Positions 20,021-28,845 of a stretch of DNA of 64,000 bases are shown in pieces. The DNA lies in the NCBI RefSeq assembly GCF_014495845.1, contig NZ_CP061080.1:4764001-4828000 (forward strand), in the 5' to 3' direction. The translations under genes were made by a program, and so were the position numbers. Source of the DNA: Aquibium microcysteis (lineage in GTDB: Bacteria; Pseudomonadota; Alphaproteobacteria; Rhizobiales; Rhizobiaceae). Below the pieces are notes generated by a model, which saw only the letters and a program-made list of their open reading frames with translations, made no database searches and was not told where the DNA came from. Position 1 is the stretch's first letter; each line of letters begins with the position of its first letter.

Positions 20021-20641
20021 TCAGTCTTCGGTATGAAAGTCCGCTTCGCCGTCGGGCTCTTCGCCTCGGCGCTTCTTCTGTTCCTGGCGCGCCTTCTTGT
20101 CCTTGCGCAGCGCATCGCGCACGAGATCGTCGGTCAGGATGAGCCGTGCGTCCGAGATGAGGTCGAACGGGATGCGGACCACCGGCTCGTCGCCATAGCT
20201 CGCCACGTCCCGCTCGATCACGACGGCGTCCTCGGAGGTTTCGGCGATCTTGCCTCGGAAGCGCTTGCGTTCCGCCACGGGCATCGACGTCTCCATCTTG
20301 ACCAGATGCCCGACCCACTGCGCGAAGTCCGCCTTGCGGACCAGGGGGCGGTCGATACCCGGCGACGAGACTTCGAGGTGGTAGGCCTTGTCGATGACGT
20401 CCTCGACGTCGAGCAGCGGCGACACGGCCTTGCTCAGTTCCTCGCAGTCCTGAACCGTCATGGTTCCATCGGCGCGCTCCGCCATGATCTGGAGCGTCAA
20501 GCCGTTCTGACCCGACAGCCGCACCCGCACGAGCCTGTAACCCATGGTGCCGAGCAGCGGCCCGATCAGCAGCGCGATGCGCGCATCGATTCCGGCTTCG
20601 CGGATGATGCGGTCGTCTGTCTGAGGCTCGATGTCTGTCAT
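20021..20641 (-). CDS. rimP: Ribosome maturation factor RimP
   Basis: Needed for efficient 30S assembly, acting on the head region of 16S rRNA. The 206-residue protein has the N-terminal alpha/beta domain (IAEAGI-like [27 protein letters not shown]) with the core motif [20 protein letters not shown]. An SH3-like C-terminal domain and a Lys/Arg-rich, acidic-ended tail ([20 protein letters not shown]) follow. The start at 20641 was chosen because the upstream part of a longer frame crosses the terminator hairpin. First gene of the rimP-nusA-ylxR-infB operon, preceded by a promoter and attenuator. Confidence 0.95.
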   Translation of the reverse strand: MTDIEPQTDDRIIREAGIDARIALLIGPLLGTMGYRLVRVRLSGQNGLTLQIMAERADGTMTVQDCEELSKAVSPLLDVEDVIDKAYHLEVSSPGIDRPLVRKADFAQWVGHLVKMETSMPVAERKRFRGKIAETSEDAVVIERDVASYGDEPVVRIPFDLISDARLILTDDLVRDALRKDKKARQEQKKRRGEEPDGEADFHTED

Positions 20642-20677
20642 GCTTCGGAGTGCTCTCGCTGCGGTCGCATGGGTAAC

Positions 20678-20709
20678 AAAAAAGAGCGGGTCCGGGAGGG
20701 CCCACTCTT
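20678..20709 (-). terminator. Attenuator-type terminator in the rimP operon leader
   Basis: On the minus strand AAGAGTGGGCC pairs with GGACCCGCTCTT (with one G-U pair and a small bulge), followed by a run of six T ending at 20678. It begins about 20 nt after the predicted transcription start and ends about 36 nt before the rimP ATG. A premature terminator here matches the published notion of a rimP-leader attenuator. Confidence 0.75.
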
Positions 20710-20735
20710 GTTCCATCGACCAAGAATTGACCCTT

Positions 20736-20764
20736 GATATACAGGAGGCGCCGGTTCATTTCAA
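20736..20764 (-). promoter_or_regulatory. Promoter of the rimP-nusA-infB operon
   Basis: On the minus strand TTGAAA (20764-20759), a 17-nt spacer, and TATATC (20741-20736) form a near-consensus sigma-70 promoter. The predicted start is near 20729, just upstream of the attenuator hairpin. Confidence 0.65.
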
Positions 20765-20839
20765 GCGTGGCCAACGATGAGCGGTCGATGGAGGACGGCT
20801 GCAGCGGTTCGGCCGATCCCGGAAGACGTCTCAGCCCCG

Positions 20840-20868
20840 TTGACGGCGCCGGAAAGCTCGACTATAAG
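20840..20868 (+). promoter_or_regulatory. Promoter of rpsT
   Basis: TTGACG (20840-20845), a 17-nt spacer and TATAAG (20863-20868) form a near-consensus sigma-70 promoter about 95 bp before the rpsT ATG. Confidence 0.65.
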
Positions 20869-20963
20869 CCGCCACCACTGAGGCGGCCCTCCCGGCCGCC
20901 CGATTGTTTTCGCGCCTGCCGGCTGTCGTGCAGCGTGTCCGTCTGAAGAATGAGAGAGGCGAT

Positions 20964-21230
20964 ATGGCCAATACGAGCTCGGCCAAGAAGGCAACGCGCA
21001 AGATCGCGAGCCGCACGGCCATCAACAAGAACCGCCGTTCGCGGGTCAGGACTTTCGTGCGCAAGGTCGAGGAGGCTCTGGCTGCCGGCGACCGTTCGGC
21101 TGCCGAGGATGCGTTTCGTGCCGCGCAGCCCGAGCTCATGCGTGCCGCGACCAAGGGTGTCCTCCATCGCAACACGGCGTCGCGGAAGGTGTCTCGTCTG
21201 GCGCAGCGCCTGAAGGCGCTCGAGGCCTGA
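20964..21230 (+). CDS. rpsT: 30S ribosomal protein S20
   Basis: Primary 16S rRNA-binding protein of the small subunit. The 88-residue, strongly basic protein starts [21 protein letters not shown] and keeps the family's [16 protein letters not shown] and [20 protein letters not shown] segments. The start at 20964 gives the normal S20 length; an in-frame ATG at 20904 adds 20 unrelated residues. It is flanked by its own promoter and a strong terminator, so it is probably monocistronic. Location just before dnaA is the standard rhizobial arrangement. Confidence 0.97.
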   Translation: MANTSSAKKATRKIASRTAINKNRRSRVRTFVRKVEEALAAGDRSAAEDAFRAAQPELMRAATKGVLHRNTASRKVSRLAQRLKALEA

Positions 21231-21267
21231 TCTCACGTCGTCGGCCGATCCATCGGCTCGATCTGCC

Positions 21268-21294
21268 AAACCCGGTCGCAAGGCCGGGTTTTTT
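21268..21294 (+). terminator. Intrinsic terminator of rpsT
   Basis: AAACCCGG (21268-21275) pairs with CCGGGTTT (21284-21291) and the T-run continues to 21294. It is 37 nt after the rpsT stop. Confidence 0.9.
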
Positions 21295-22071
21295 GTTTGC
21301 CGTCAAACTTGTCGGTGGCGTTTTCCTCTCTTCCGCAGGGGAACCGGCTATGCTTTGCCGGCGCCCCCGCAAACCTTCCCGCCGATCGTCCGGTCCATCG
21401 GGCCGCATTGATTTTTCCGTCGTGGAAAACACATATAAAACAAATAGTTGCGGGAGGTTGTCCACAGGTTGTCAAGCCATCGGCGACAGCCTCCGGGAAT
21501 AACCCGTGTCAAGCTGAAAGTTGCGAAAAATTTTAAGGCTCGCGACCGATTTTCCAGTCCCGGCAAAAGGGGTTGATTCCAAATGAGATAACGAGGGACT
21601 CGGGTTTCCGCGCCCGCGAATCGGCCCTCTGCAAGGGCTCCGTGCTTAAAAAACCGTGAAACTCGGACTTGCTCTCGCAAGGCCATTTTTCTAAGGTCCG
21701 GACATCGAAAGGGGCGGGCCCGGAGGCCCAAAATCCCAGGAAATTTGAACCGATGCAGAACGCCGGAGCGATCCGGTGCACGGGAGAATTTTCCTCTTCG
21801 ATGCGGCGTTTGCCGTCGCCACGAGGTCAGGCGAGGATGGGGACGTCCGGGAGTAGTTCCGGCGGTCTTCGCGGAGCTTCGTGCTGGGAGCGGTACGGGG
21901 ACCGGCATTGCCGGGTACGAGTGGGTACGTCGGTCGCTTCGAGATCGGCAGGGGTCGTGTAACACGCAAAGCGGCAGTACGCCGCGGAAATACGAGGAAC
22001 ACGCGCATGGCCATGCGGTGCGCGAGGGGTACGCTGTTGCGATGAAGACGACGATGAGAAGGAACGAGGAC
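21295..22071. other. Long non-coding region upstream of dnaA
   Basis: About 780 bp with no convincing gene on either strand. The first 250 bp are visibly more AT-rich than the surroundings, with AT tracts near 21411-21445 and 21525-21535. I see one near-consensus DnaA box, and not the cluster of boxes plus AT-rich unwinding element expected of an origin. The remainder is probably a long dnaA leader or regulatory region. In characterised alphaproteobacteria the chromosomal origin is often near hemE rather than dnaA. Confidence 0.6.
21408..21466 (+). promoter_or_regulatory. Candidate dnaA promoter with palindrome and DnaA box
   Basis: TTGATT (21408-21413) and CATATA (21432-21437) are spaced by 18 nt. 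A palindrome TTTTCC-N5-GGAAAA (21413-21429) fills the spacer, and TTGTCCACA (21458-21466), one mismatch from the DnaA box TTATCCACA, lies just downstream of the predicted start. The arrangement would suit autoregulation by DnaA. Confidence 0.4.
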
Positions 22072-23604
22072 ATGTTTGGCGGCATTGAGACGGGAGCCGA
22101 GGCGGCGCTTCCGTTCATTCCAGAAAGTGGCGGAGAACCGGTGATGGACGACGCGGGGTCGGAAGCCGGCTCGATCTTCGAGAAGCTCCGTGCCCAACTG
22201 CAGGCCCGGCTTGGCGCGGACGTCTACTCCAGCTGGTTCGGGCGCATGAAGCTTGCGGAGGCTTCGCGCGGTGTGGTCCGGCTGTCGGTTCCGACGGCGT
22301 TCCTGCGGTCCTGGATCAACAACCACTATCTCTCTCTCATCACCGAGATCTGGAAGGCTGAAGACGAGGGCCTGTTGCGCCTCGAGATCATCGTCCGGAG
22401 CGCCACGCGGGCCTCCCGCGGCGCGATGGACGTGGAGGACGTGAAGCCCAGGACACCGCCGCGCGCGTCACAGGCTGCGCTCCTGTCCGGCACGGTGAAC
22501 CCGTCTCGGCCCGCGCAGCCGCGGTCGGCACCGGAGGCATCCGCCCGGCAGAACATCCTCGGTTCGCCTCTCGACGGACGTTACACCTTCGAGTCTTTCG
22601 TCGACGGGCCGTCCAACCGGGTCGCCTTCGCCGCCGCCCGCACGGTGGCAGAGAACGCGACCGGGTCGGTGCGCTTCAATCCGCTCTTCGTCCACGCCTC
22701 CGTCGGTCTCGGCAAGACCCATCTCCTGCAGGCGATCGCGGCGGAATCGCTGGCGCGGCGTCCTGCCTCGCGCGTGGTCTACCTCACCGCCGAGTACTTC
22801 ATGTGGCGCTTCGCGACCGCGATCCGCGACAACAACGCGCTGACCCTCAAGGAACAGCTTCGCGACATCGACCTCCTCATCATCGACGACATGCAGTTCC
22901 TGCAGGGCAAGTCGATCCAGCACGAGTTCTGCCATCTCATCAACATGCTGCTCGACAGCGCCAAGCAGGTGGTCGTGGCGGCCGATCGTCCCGCCTCCGA
23001 GCTGGAATCGCTGGAACCCCGGGTCCGCTCGCGGCTGCAGGGCGGAGTCTCGCTCGAGATGTCTGCGCCGGACATGCCGATGCGTCTCTCCATGCTCAGG
23101 CAGCGCCTGGATGCGGCACGCCAGGACGATCCGTCGCTCTCCATCTCCGAGGAGATCCTGGAGCACGTCGCCCGCACGGTGACCGGCAGCGGCCGCGAAC
23201 TGGAAGGAGCCTTCAACCAGCTGCTGTTCCGGCAGTCCTTCGAGCCCGACCTGTCGATCGACCGCATCGACGAACTGCTGGGACACATGTTCCGCACCGG
23301 GGATCCGAAGCGCATCCGCATCGAGGACATCCAGCGCATCGTGGCGCGCCACTACAACGTGTCGAAGACCGAGTTGCTGTCCAACCGCCGCACGCGCACC
23401 ATCGTGAAGCCGCGGCAGGTCGCCATGTACCTCGCAAAGGTCATGACGCCGCGCTCTCTGCCCGAGATCGGCCGCCGGTTCGGGGGCAGGGATCACACGA
23501 CGGTTCTTCACGCCGTGCGCAAGATCGAGACCCTGTCGGGCACCGACGAGAAGCTGGAGCAGGAACTGGAACTCCTGCGCAGGCTGATCAACGACCAGGC
23601 CTGA
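22072..23604 (+). CDS. dnaA: Chromosomal replication initiator protein DnaA
   Basis: AAA+ ATPase that binds DnaA boxes and opens the origin. From 22072 the product is 510 residues: an N-terminal domain I ([29 protein letters not shown]), a Pro/Ala-rich linker, the AAA+ domain with Walker A GLGKTHLL at about 212-219 and Walker B IIDDMQF, and the C-terminal box-binding domain with [26 protein letters not shown] lies 8 nt before the ATG at 22072, which decides the start. In-frame ATGs at 22042 and 22054 are alternatives, and the frame stays open back to 21745 without family similarity. Confidence 0.95.
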   Translation: MFGGIETGAEAALPFIPESGGEPVMDDAGSEAGSIFEKLRAQLQARLGADVYSSWFGRMKLAEASRGVVRLSVPTAFLRSWINNHYLSLITEIWKAEDEGLLRLEIIVRSATRASRGAMDVEDVKPRTPPRASQAALLSGTVNPSRPAQPRSAPEASARQNILGSPLDGRYTFESFVDGPSNRVAFAAARTVAENATGSVRFNPLFVHASVGLGKTHLLQAIAAESLARRPASRVVYLTAEYFMWRFATAIRDNNALTLKEQLRDIDLLIIDDMQFLQGKSIQHEFCHLINMLLDSAKQVVVAADRPASELESLEPRVRSRLQGGVSLEMSAPDMPMRLSMLRQRLDAARQDDPSLSISEEILEHVARTVTGSGRELEGAFNQLLFRQSFEPDLSIDRIDELLGHMFRTGDPKRIRIEDIQRIVARHYNVSKTELLSNRRTRTIVKPRQVAMYLAKVMTPRSLPEIGRRFGGRDHTTVLHAVRKIETLSGTDEKLEQELELLRRLINDQA

Positions 23605-23615
23605 GCCGGTTACCG

Positions 23616-23641
23616 CCCCCCGAGTGGTACTCCCTCGGGGG
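23616..23641. other. Hairpin between dnaA and dnaN
   Basis: CCCCCGAG and CTCGGGGG form an 8-bp stem with a 9-nt loop, 12 nt after the dnaA stop. There is no T-run, so it is not a standard terminator; it may limit read-through into dnaN, which begins 198 bp after dnaA. Confidence 0.35.
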
Positions 23642-23802
23642 AGAATCCCGGGGAAAGCCTGCGCAGCGGGGGCCGGCCTGCCGCGCGGGCTTGCCTTCAT
23701 GTCGTTTTTCCTGTCATTTTGCCATTCTTGCCGGCCCGGAACGCGGGCCGTTCGTTTCTGTGCTTCCCGCCGAAGCAGCCCCGACCACGAGACCAGTCCG
23801 TC

Positions 23803-24924
23803 ATGCGCGTCACCCTCGAACGTACCAACCTCCTGAAGTCCCTCAACCACGTGCATCGCGTGGTGGAGCGGCGCAACACGATCCCGATCCTCTCCAACGT
23901 GCTGCTCAAGGCCGAAGGTGGTGCCGTCCTCGAGATGAAGGCCACCGATCTCGACCTCGAGGTGACGGAGGCGACACCGGCGCAGGTCGAGCAGGCGGGG
24001 GCGACGACGGTGCCGGCTCATCTGCTCTACGACATCGTGCGCAAGCTGCCTGACGGTTCGGAGGTGATGCTGCGCACCGATGCCGACGGCCACTCCATGA
24101 CGGTCACCTCCGGCCGCTCGAGCTTCAAGCTGCAGTGCCTGCCGCAATCGGATTTCCCGGAACTCACTGCGGGCTCCTTCTCGCACATCTTCCGGCTCGA
24201 TGCGCCGGCCCTGAAGGGGCTCGTCGACAAGACGCAGTTCGCCATCTCCACCGAGGAGACCCGCTACTATCTGAACGGCATATTCCTGCACGCCCATGAA
24301 TCCGGCGGAAAGCTGATGCTGCGCTCGGTCGCCACCGACGGCCACCGGCTCGCGCGTGCCGAGATCGAGGCGCCGGCCGGGTCGGAAGGCATGCCGGGCG
24401 TCATCATTCCGCGCAAGACCGTGAGCGAGTTGCAGAAGCTCGTCGACAATCCCGACATCAAGGTCGTGGTCGAACTCTCGGACACCAAGATCCGCTTCAC
24501 CATCGGCAGCGTCGTGCTGACGTCGAAGCTGATCGACGGTACCTTCCCGGATTACCAGCGCGTGATCCCGTCCGGCAACGACAAGCGCCTGATCATCGAT
24601 CGCCAGAGCTTCGCGGCGGCGGTGGACCGCGTCTCCACCATCTCGTCGGAACGCGGGCGAGCGGTGAAGCTGGCGATCGCCGACGGGCAGGTGACCCTGA
24701 CGGTCAACAATCCCGATTCCGGCAGTGCGGTCGAGGAAATCGCGGCCGACTACGAATCCGACCCCATCGAGATCGGCTTCAACGCCCGCTATCTGCTGGA
24801 CGTGGCCGCCCAGCTCGGCGGTGCCCATGCGCAGTTCATGCTGGCGGATGCGGGTTCGCCCACCCTCATCAACGACACCGCCGACCAGCAGACCCTCTAT
24901 GTCCTGATGCCGATGCGCGTCTGA
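23803..24924 (+). CDS. dnaN: DNA polymerase III beta subunit (sliding clamp)
   Basis: Ring-shaped processivity clamp for DNA polymerase III. The 373-residue product has the three repeated clamp domains; recognisable segments are MRVTLERTNLLKSLNHVHRVVERRNTIPILSNV at the start, SRYYLNGI-like TRYYLNGIFLHAHESGGKLMLRSVATDGHRLAR in domain II, and the terminal YVLMPMRV, the usual hydrophobic-pocket tail. The start at 23803 gives the family's length; a start at 23719 would add 28 unrelated residues. It is followed within 5 bp by recF, a probable co-transcribed partner. Confidence 0.97.
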   Translation: MRVTLERTNLLKSLNHVHRVVERRNTIPILSNVLLKAEGGAVLEMKATDLDLEVTEATPAQVEQAGATTVPAHLLYDIVRKLPDGSEVMLRTDADGHSMTVTSGRSSFKLQCLPQSDFPELTAGSFSHIFRLDAPALKGLVDKTQFAISTEETRYYLNGIFLHAHESGGKLMLRSVATDGHRLARAEIEAPAGSEGMPGVIIPRKTVSELQKLVDNPDIKVVVELSDTKIRFTIGSVVLTSKLIDGTFPDYQRVIPSGNDKRLIIDRQSFAAAVDRVSTISSERGRAVKLAIADGQVTLTVNNPDSGSAVEEIAADYESDPIEIGFNARYLLDVAAQLGGAHAQFMLADAGSPTLINDTADQQTLYVLMPMRV

Positions 24925-24929
24925 CCTCC

Positions 24930-26096
24930 GTGCCGGGCGATGCGACCGACCGGGGCCGACCGCCCGCGGTGAACATCGGCAGGCTGAAGCTGACCGATTT
25001 TCGCAACTACGCCGCGCTAACCGTCGATCTGTCGCCGGGGGCGGTCGTCCTGACGGGCGACAACGGCGCCGGCAAGACAAACCTCCTCGAAGCCATATCC
25101 CTGTTCTCGCCGGGTCGGGGCCTGCGCCGCGCGACCTATGCGGAAATGGCGCGCGCAGGCGCGCCGGGCGGTTTCGTCGTGCATGCGCGTATCGCTGGCC
25201 GACACGGCGAGACGGAGATCGGCACCGGCGCGGGCGGAGGGGATCCGGAGACCGAGGCCGGCATCCGCAAGGTGCGCATCAACGGCGCTCCGGCCCGTTC
25301 GGCCGACGACATGCTGGAGTGGCTGCGGGTGATGTGGCTCACGCCGGCGATGGACGGCCTCTTCACCGGCCCGGCGTCGGACCGCCGCCGCTTCCTAGAC
25401 CGGCTGGTGCTGACGATCGATCCGGGCCATGGCCGCCGCGCGCTCGACTACGAGAAGGCGATGCGCGGCCGCAACCGCCTGCTGGCCGAGGGCTCGCGGA
25501 ACGACGCCTGGTTCGGGGCGATCGAGACTCAGATGGCCGAGACGGGCGCGGCGATCGCGGCCGCCCGCGTCGAGATGGTTCGGCTGCTGAAGGCCATGAG
25601 CGAACGTACCCCCGACAACGGCCCGTTCCCCAGAGCGGATCTGGCGCTCTCGGGCGTCCTGGAGGCAGGCCTCGCCTCGGGTGCCGCACTCGATGCGGAG
25701 GAGGAATTCCGGGAACGACTTGCCCGCGGCCGGGAGCGCGACCGCGCTGCCGGGCGGACCCTGGAGGGGCCGCACCGCTCGGACCTGCTGGTGCGCCACC
25801 GGCCGAAGGACATGCCTGCCGAACTCTGCTCGACCGGCGAGCAGAAGGCGCTGCTGGTGGGGCTGGTGCTGTCGCATGCCCGGCTGACCGGCGACCTGTC
25901 GGGCATGGCTCCGATCCTGCTGCTCGACGAGATTGCCGCCCATTTCGACCACCGTCGCCGGGCCGCCCTCTTCGGCATCCTCGACGATCTCGGCGGCCAG
26001 GTCTTCATGACCGGCACCGAGCGCGAGCTCTTCTCCGCGATCGACCGACGCGCCCAGTTCCTGTCGGTGTCAGCAGGTGCCGTCTCGACAGGCTGA
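24930..26096 (+). CDS. recF: DNA replication/repair protein RecF
   Basis: SMC-like ATPase that helps load RecA onto gapped DNA and supports restart of replication. The 388-residue product has LKLTDFRNYAAL, Walker A GDNGAGKTN at about 43-51, the signature region CSTGEQKALLVGLVLSHARL, and Walker B PILLLDEIAAHFD. The start is a GTG at 24930, 5 bp after dnaN; a second in-frame GTG at 24969 (VNIGRLKL) is equally plausible because conserved sequence begins there. Typical dnaN-recF adjacency. Confidence 0.95.
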   Translation: MPGDATDRGRPPAVNIGRLKLTDFRNYAALTVDLSPGAVVLTGDNGAGKTNLLEAISLFSPGRGLRRATYAEMARAGAPGGFVVHARIAGRHGETEIGTGAGGGDPETEAGIRKVRINGAPARSADDMLEWLRVMWLTPAMDGLFTGPASDRRRFLDRLVLTIDPGHGRRALDYEKAMRGRNRLLAEGSRNDAWFGAIETQMAETGAAIAAARVEMVRLLKAMSERTPDNGPFPRADLALSGVLEAGLASGAALDAEEEFRERLARGRERDRAAGRTLEGPHRSDLLVRHRPKDMPAELCSTGEQKALLVGLVLSHARLTGDLSGMAPILLLDEIAAHFDHRRRAALFGILDDLGGQVFMTGTERELFSAIDRRAQFLSVSAGAVSTG

Positions 26097-26127
26097 CAAG
26101 GGGCGCGTGCCATCCTATGATCGAGGG

Positions 26128-26907
26128 ATGACCTCATCGTCACCCCCGCCGCTGTCGACGGAAGAACTGCAGAGATACGCGCGCCACATCGTGCTGCCGG
26201 AAATCGGCGGGCCGGGACAGCAGAAGCTGAAGCGCGCCCGTGTGCTCGTCGTCGGAGCCGGCGGGCTCGGCGCTCCGGTTCTCCAGTATCTCGCCGCCGC
26301 CGGCGTCGGAACGCTCGGAATCGTCGACGACGATACCGTCTCGCTGTCCAACCTGCAGCGGCAGGTCATCCACGAAACGGCGTCGGTCGGGCGGCCGAAG
26401 GTCGAGAGCGCCGCCGACACGATCGGCAGGATCAATCCGCACGTCGCGGTCGAGATCCACCGGATGCGCCTCGATGCCGGCAACGCGGCCAGTCTGGTCG
26501 CGGCCTACGACGTCGTGATCGACGGGTCCGACAATTTCGACACCCGCTACACCGTCGCCGACGCCTGCGCGGCCGCCGCGAGGCCGCTGGTCGCTGCGGC
26601 GGTCGGCCGCTTCGACGGGTCGCTGACGGTGCTCAAGCCCTACGAAACGGGGGCGGACGGTGCTGCCTACCCGTCCTACCGCGACCTCTTTCCCGAACCG
26701 CCGCCCGCCGGCCTGGTGCCGTCCTGCGCCGAGGCCGGCGTGCTCGGTGCCTTGACCGGCGTCATGGGAACCCTGCAGGCGATGGAGGCGATCAAGCTGG
26801 TCGCCGGAATCGGCGAGCCGCTGGTCGGCCGCATCCTGCTCTACGACGCGCTCGGTGCCCGCTTCGACGTCATGCGCTACAAGGCGCGCCAGCAGGCCGC
26901 GGAGTAG
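26128..26907 (+). CDS. moeB: MoeB/ThiF-type sulfur-carrier adenylyltransferase (zinc-less form)
   Basis: E1-like enzyme that adenylates the C-terminal Gly of a sulfur-carrier protein such as MoaD or ThiS. The 259-residue product has the N-terminal RYARHIVLPEIGGPGQQKL, the ATP loop VVGAGGLGAPVLQYLAAAGVG, the arginine motif NLQRQVIH, Lys in GRPKVESA, and Asp in DGSDNFDTRY. The two Cys-x-x-Cys zinc pairs of E. coli MoeB are absent: the first is replaced by PSYRDLFPEPPP. No rhodanese domain follows. The start at 26128 is behind GAGGG; an upstream frame overlaps recF. MoaD versus ThiS as partner cannot be decided. Confidence 0.88.
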   Translation: MTSSSPPPLSTEELQRYARHIVLPEIGGPGQQKLKRARVLVVGAGGLGAPVLQYLAAAGVGTLGIVDDDTVSLSNLQRQVIHETASVGRPKVESAADTIGRINPHVAVEIHRMRLDAGNAASLVAAYDVVIDGSDNFDTRYTVADACAAAARPLVAAAVGRFDGSLTVLKPYETGADGAAYPSYRDLFPEPPPAGLVPSCAEAGVLGALTGVMGTLQAMEAIKLVAGIGEPLVGRILLYDALGARFDVMRYKARQQAAE

Positions 26908-26915
26908 CCTCGACG

Positions 26916-28172
26916 ATGCTCCAGCTGACCGCCGAGGAACGGGCGATCGCCGAGGGGCGGGACGGTGCCGGCGCGGCGATGGCGATGCGAATCGTTGCCG
27001 ACAGCGCGCGCCTGCTCGGTGCGCCGCGGCTGATCCCCGTCGCTTCGGCTCACATCGACGGAGCGCTGTATCACGGCGATTCCGGCACGCTGTTCGCCGA
27101 AAGGCTGGTGGAGGGCGCCGCCCGGGTCGCCGTTCGCGCCACCCTCAACGTGGGCGCGCTCGACCTGACCGGAAGCTGCCGGGTACGGCTCGACGGGGCC
27201 CGTCGCGACATGGCGCGGCGGATGATGCAGGCCTACCGCGCGCTTGGCTGCGAGCCTTCCTGGACCTGCGCGCCCTACCAGGCCGGCCACCGGCCTGCGC
27301 GCGGCAGCGACGTGGCCTGGGGCGAGTCCAACGCGGTCGTGTTCTGCAATTCGGTGCTCGGCGCCCGCACCAACCGCTATGGCGACTTTCTCGACATCGC
27401 CTGCGCCATCGCCGGCCGCGCGCCGCTGACAGGGCTGCACCTGCCCGAGAACCGCCGCGCGACGATCGTCTTCGACGTTTCGGGCCTGTCGCACGGCTTC
27501 CTCGCCTCCGAAATCGCCTGGCCGGTGCTGGGCAGCCTCTACGGGCGGGAGCTTGGGAACGCGGTCGGCGTGGTGACGGGCGTCGCCGGCCACCCCGGCG
27601 AGGATGCGCTGAAGGCCTTCGGCGCGGCGGCCGCGTCTTCCGGCGCGGTCGGACTGTTCCACGTGGCGGGCGTCACGCCGGAGGCCCCGGATCTCGAGGC
27701 GGCCACCGGCGGCGCCGAACCCGAGCGGACGATCCGCGTGACTGCCGAGATGGCGCACGACGCGCAGCGGCGGCTGTCGACCGCAGGGCCGGTCAGCCGC
27801 ATCGATGCGGTGGCCATCGGCAGCCCGCATCTGTCGGCGGGTGAGCTCGACGCGCTGGAGCGGCTGGTCGCCGGCCGCCGGCTCGCCGTGCCGCTCTATG
27901 CCTGCACCGGCCGCCACGCACTCGGCGTTCTCGACCGGGACGGCCGCCGCGCGGCGCTGGAACGGGCGGGCGTCGTCCTGGTGGCCGATACATGCGTGGT
28001 GGTGACGCCGATTCTCCCCGACCGGGCCGGCGGAGTGCTGATGACCAATTCGGGCAAGTTCGCCCACTACGCACCGGGCAACACCGGCTATGAGGTGCTC
28101 TATGCGGCACTGGCCGATTGCGTGGAGAGCGCCGTGGCCGGCCGGCCCGTTCTGACGGAGGCCGCCCGATGA
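26916..28172 (+). CDS. Aconitase X large (catalytic) subunit, probable cis-3-hydroxy-L-proline dehydratase
   Basis: Catalytic half of a two-chain aconitase X, an Fe-S dehydratase family. In bacteria the characterised members dehydrate cis-3-hydroxy-L-proline to pyrroline-2-carboxylate; archaeal ones act on mevalonate phosphate. The 418-residue product has [29 protein letters not shown], the TCAPYQ segment (Cys118), [17 protein letters not shown] (Cys144), VADTCVV (Cys360) and [15 protein letters not shown], matching the AcnX core. Cluster-ligand assignment is inferred. It starts 9 bp after moeB and overlaps the small subunit by ATGA. The substrate is a family-level inference. Confidence 0.82.
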   Translation: MLQLTAEERAIAEGRDGAGAAMAMRIVADSARLLGAPRLIPVASAHIDGALYHGDSGTLFAERLVEGAARVAVRATLNVGALDLTGSCRVRLDGARRDMARRMMQAYRALGCEPSWTCAPYQAGHRPARGSDVAWGESNAVVFCNSVLGARTNRYGDFLDIACAIAGRAPLTGLHLPENRRATIVFDVSGLSHGFLASEIAWPVLGSLYGRELGNAVGVVTGVAGHPGEDALKAFGAAAASSGAVGLFHVAGVTPEAPDLEAATGGAEPERTIRVTAEMAHDAQRRLSTAGPVSRIDAVAIGSPHLSAGELDALERLVAGRRLAVPLYACTGRHALGVLDRDGRRAALERAGVVLVADTCVVVTPILPDRAGGVLMTNSGKFAHYAPGNTGYEVLYAALADCVESAVAGRPVLTEAAR

Positions 28173-28705
28173 GTCCGTCCGCCCGGACCGGCGAGCCGGC
28201 CGCGGGCCGCGGTGCCCCGGCCAGGGGCGAAGGCGGCCCGCCTGCAGGGGAAGCCGCATCCACGCCGGTCGCGGAGGTGCTGGTTCCCGGGGAGGGCGGC
28301 CGCGGCCGCGCGCTCGTCCTCGACGCGCCGATCAGCTTCTGGGGCGGCGTCGATCCCGCCACGGGCCGCATCGCCGACGTCCGGCACCCGCAATGCGGCG
28401 AAAGCGTCGCCGGAACGGTTCTGGTCCTGCCCGGCACGATCGGGTCGTCTTCGGCGTCGGCCGTGCTTCTGGAACTCGTCCACGCCGGCCGCGCGCCGGC
28501 GGCTCTGGTGCTCCACGAGCCGGACGCCATCCTGCTGCTCGGGCTGATCGTCGCCCGCGAGATGGGCTGGCGGACGCCTGTGGCGCTGCGCCTCGCGCGG
28601 GAGCGCCACCGCGCCTTCCGCGGCCATACGGTGACCGTCGATGGGGCGGCAGAGGCGGCAGCACCGGGGACACTGCGGATCGCGGCCGGTACGGCAGGCA
28701 CCTGA
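28169..28705 (+). CDS. Aconitase X small (swivel) subunit
   Basis: A 178-residue protein; the first 35 residues are a low-complexity Gly/Ala/Pro stretch. The rest is the aconitase X swivel domain (DUF126): [25 protein letters not shown], then [32 protein letters not shown], in which the GSSSAS loop supplies the active-site serine in this family. It pairs with the large subunit through a 4-nt ATGA overlap, so stoichiometric synthesis is likely. Single-chain homologues fuse this domain to the large one. Its ending with IAAGTAGT is unremarkable. Confidence 0.82.
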   Translation: MSPSARTGEPAAGRGAPARGEGGPPAGEAASTPVAEVLVPGEGGRGRALVLDAPISFWGGVDPATGRIADVRHPQCGESVAGTVLVLPGTIGSSSASAVLLELVHAGRAPAALVLHEPDAILLLGLIVAREMGWRTPVALRLARERHRAFRGHTVTVDGAAEAAAPGTLRIAAGTAGT

Positions 28706-28845
28706 CTCCGCTCGCGGCCGGGCTCCGTCGATTGCCGCATCTTTTCCCGAACATGCTGCCCGCTGGATGGTTGGGCTCCGGGCGCCGCCCGGCGCGACCC
28801 GCACATCGGCCTTCGCGGAAGGCACACCGGACAGGGAGATCGACC

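Noticed and set aside
21458..21466. Chromosomal origin (oriC) next to dnaA
   Set aside because: Only one near-consensus DnaA box was found in the 780-bp gap, with no cluster and no clear unwinding element beside it.
21745..22071. N-terminal extension of DnaA back to 21745
   Set aside because: The extra 109 residues match no DnaA domain, and the ribosome site at 22059-22063 fits the start at 22072.
22468..25080. 870-codon open frame on the minus strand across dnaA and dnaN
   Set aside because: It is antisense to two certain genes and spans the gap between them; composition is that of a complementary-frame artefact. Similar shadows lie opposite glnD (44647-47184), maeB (54668-56854) and catalase (27793-30708).
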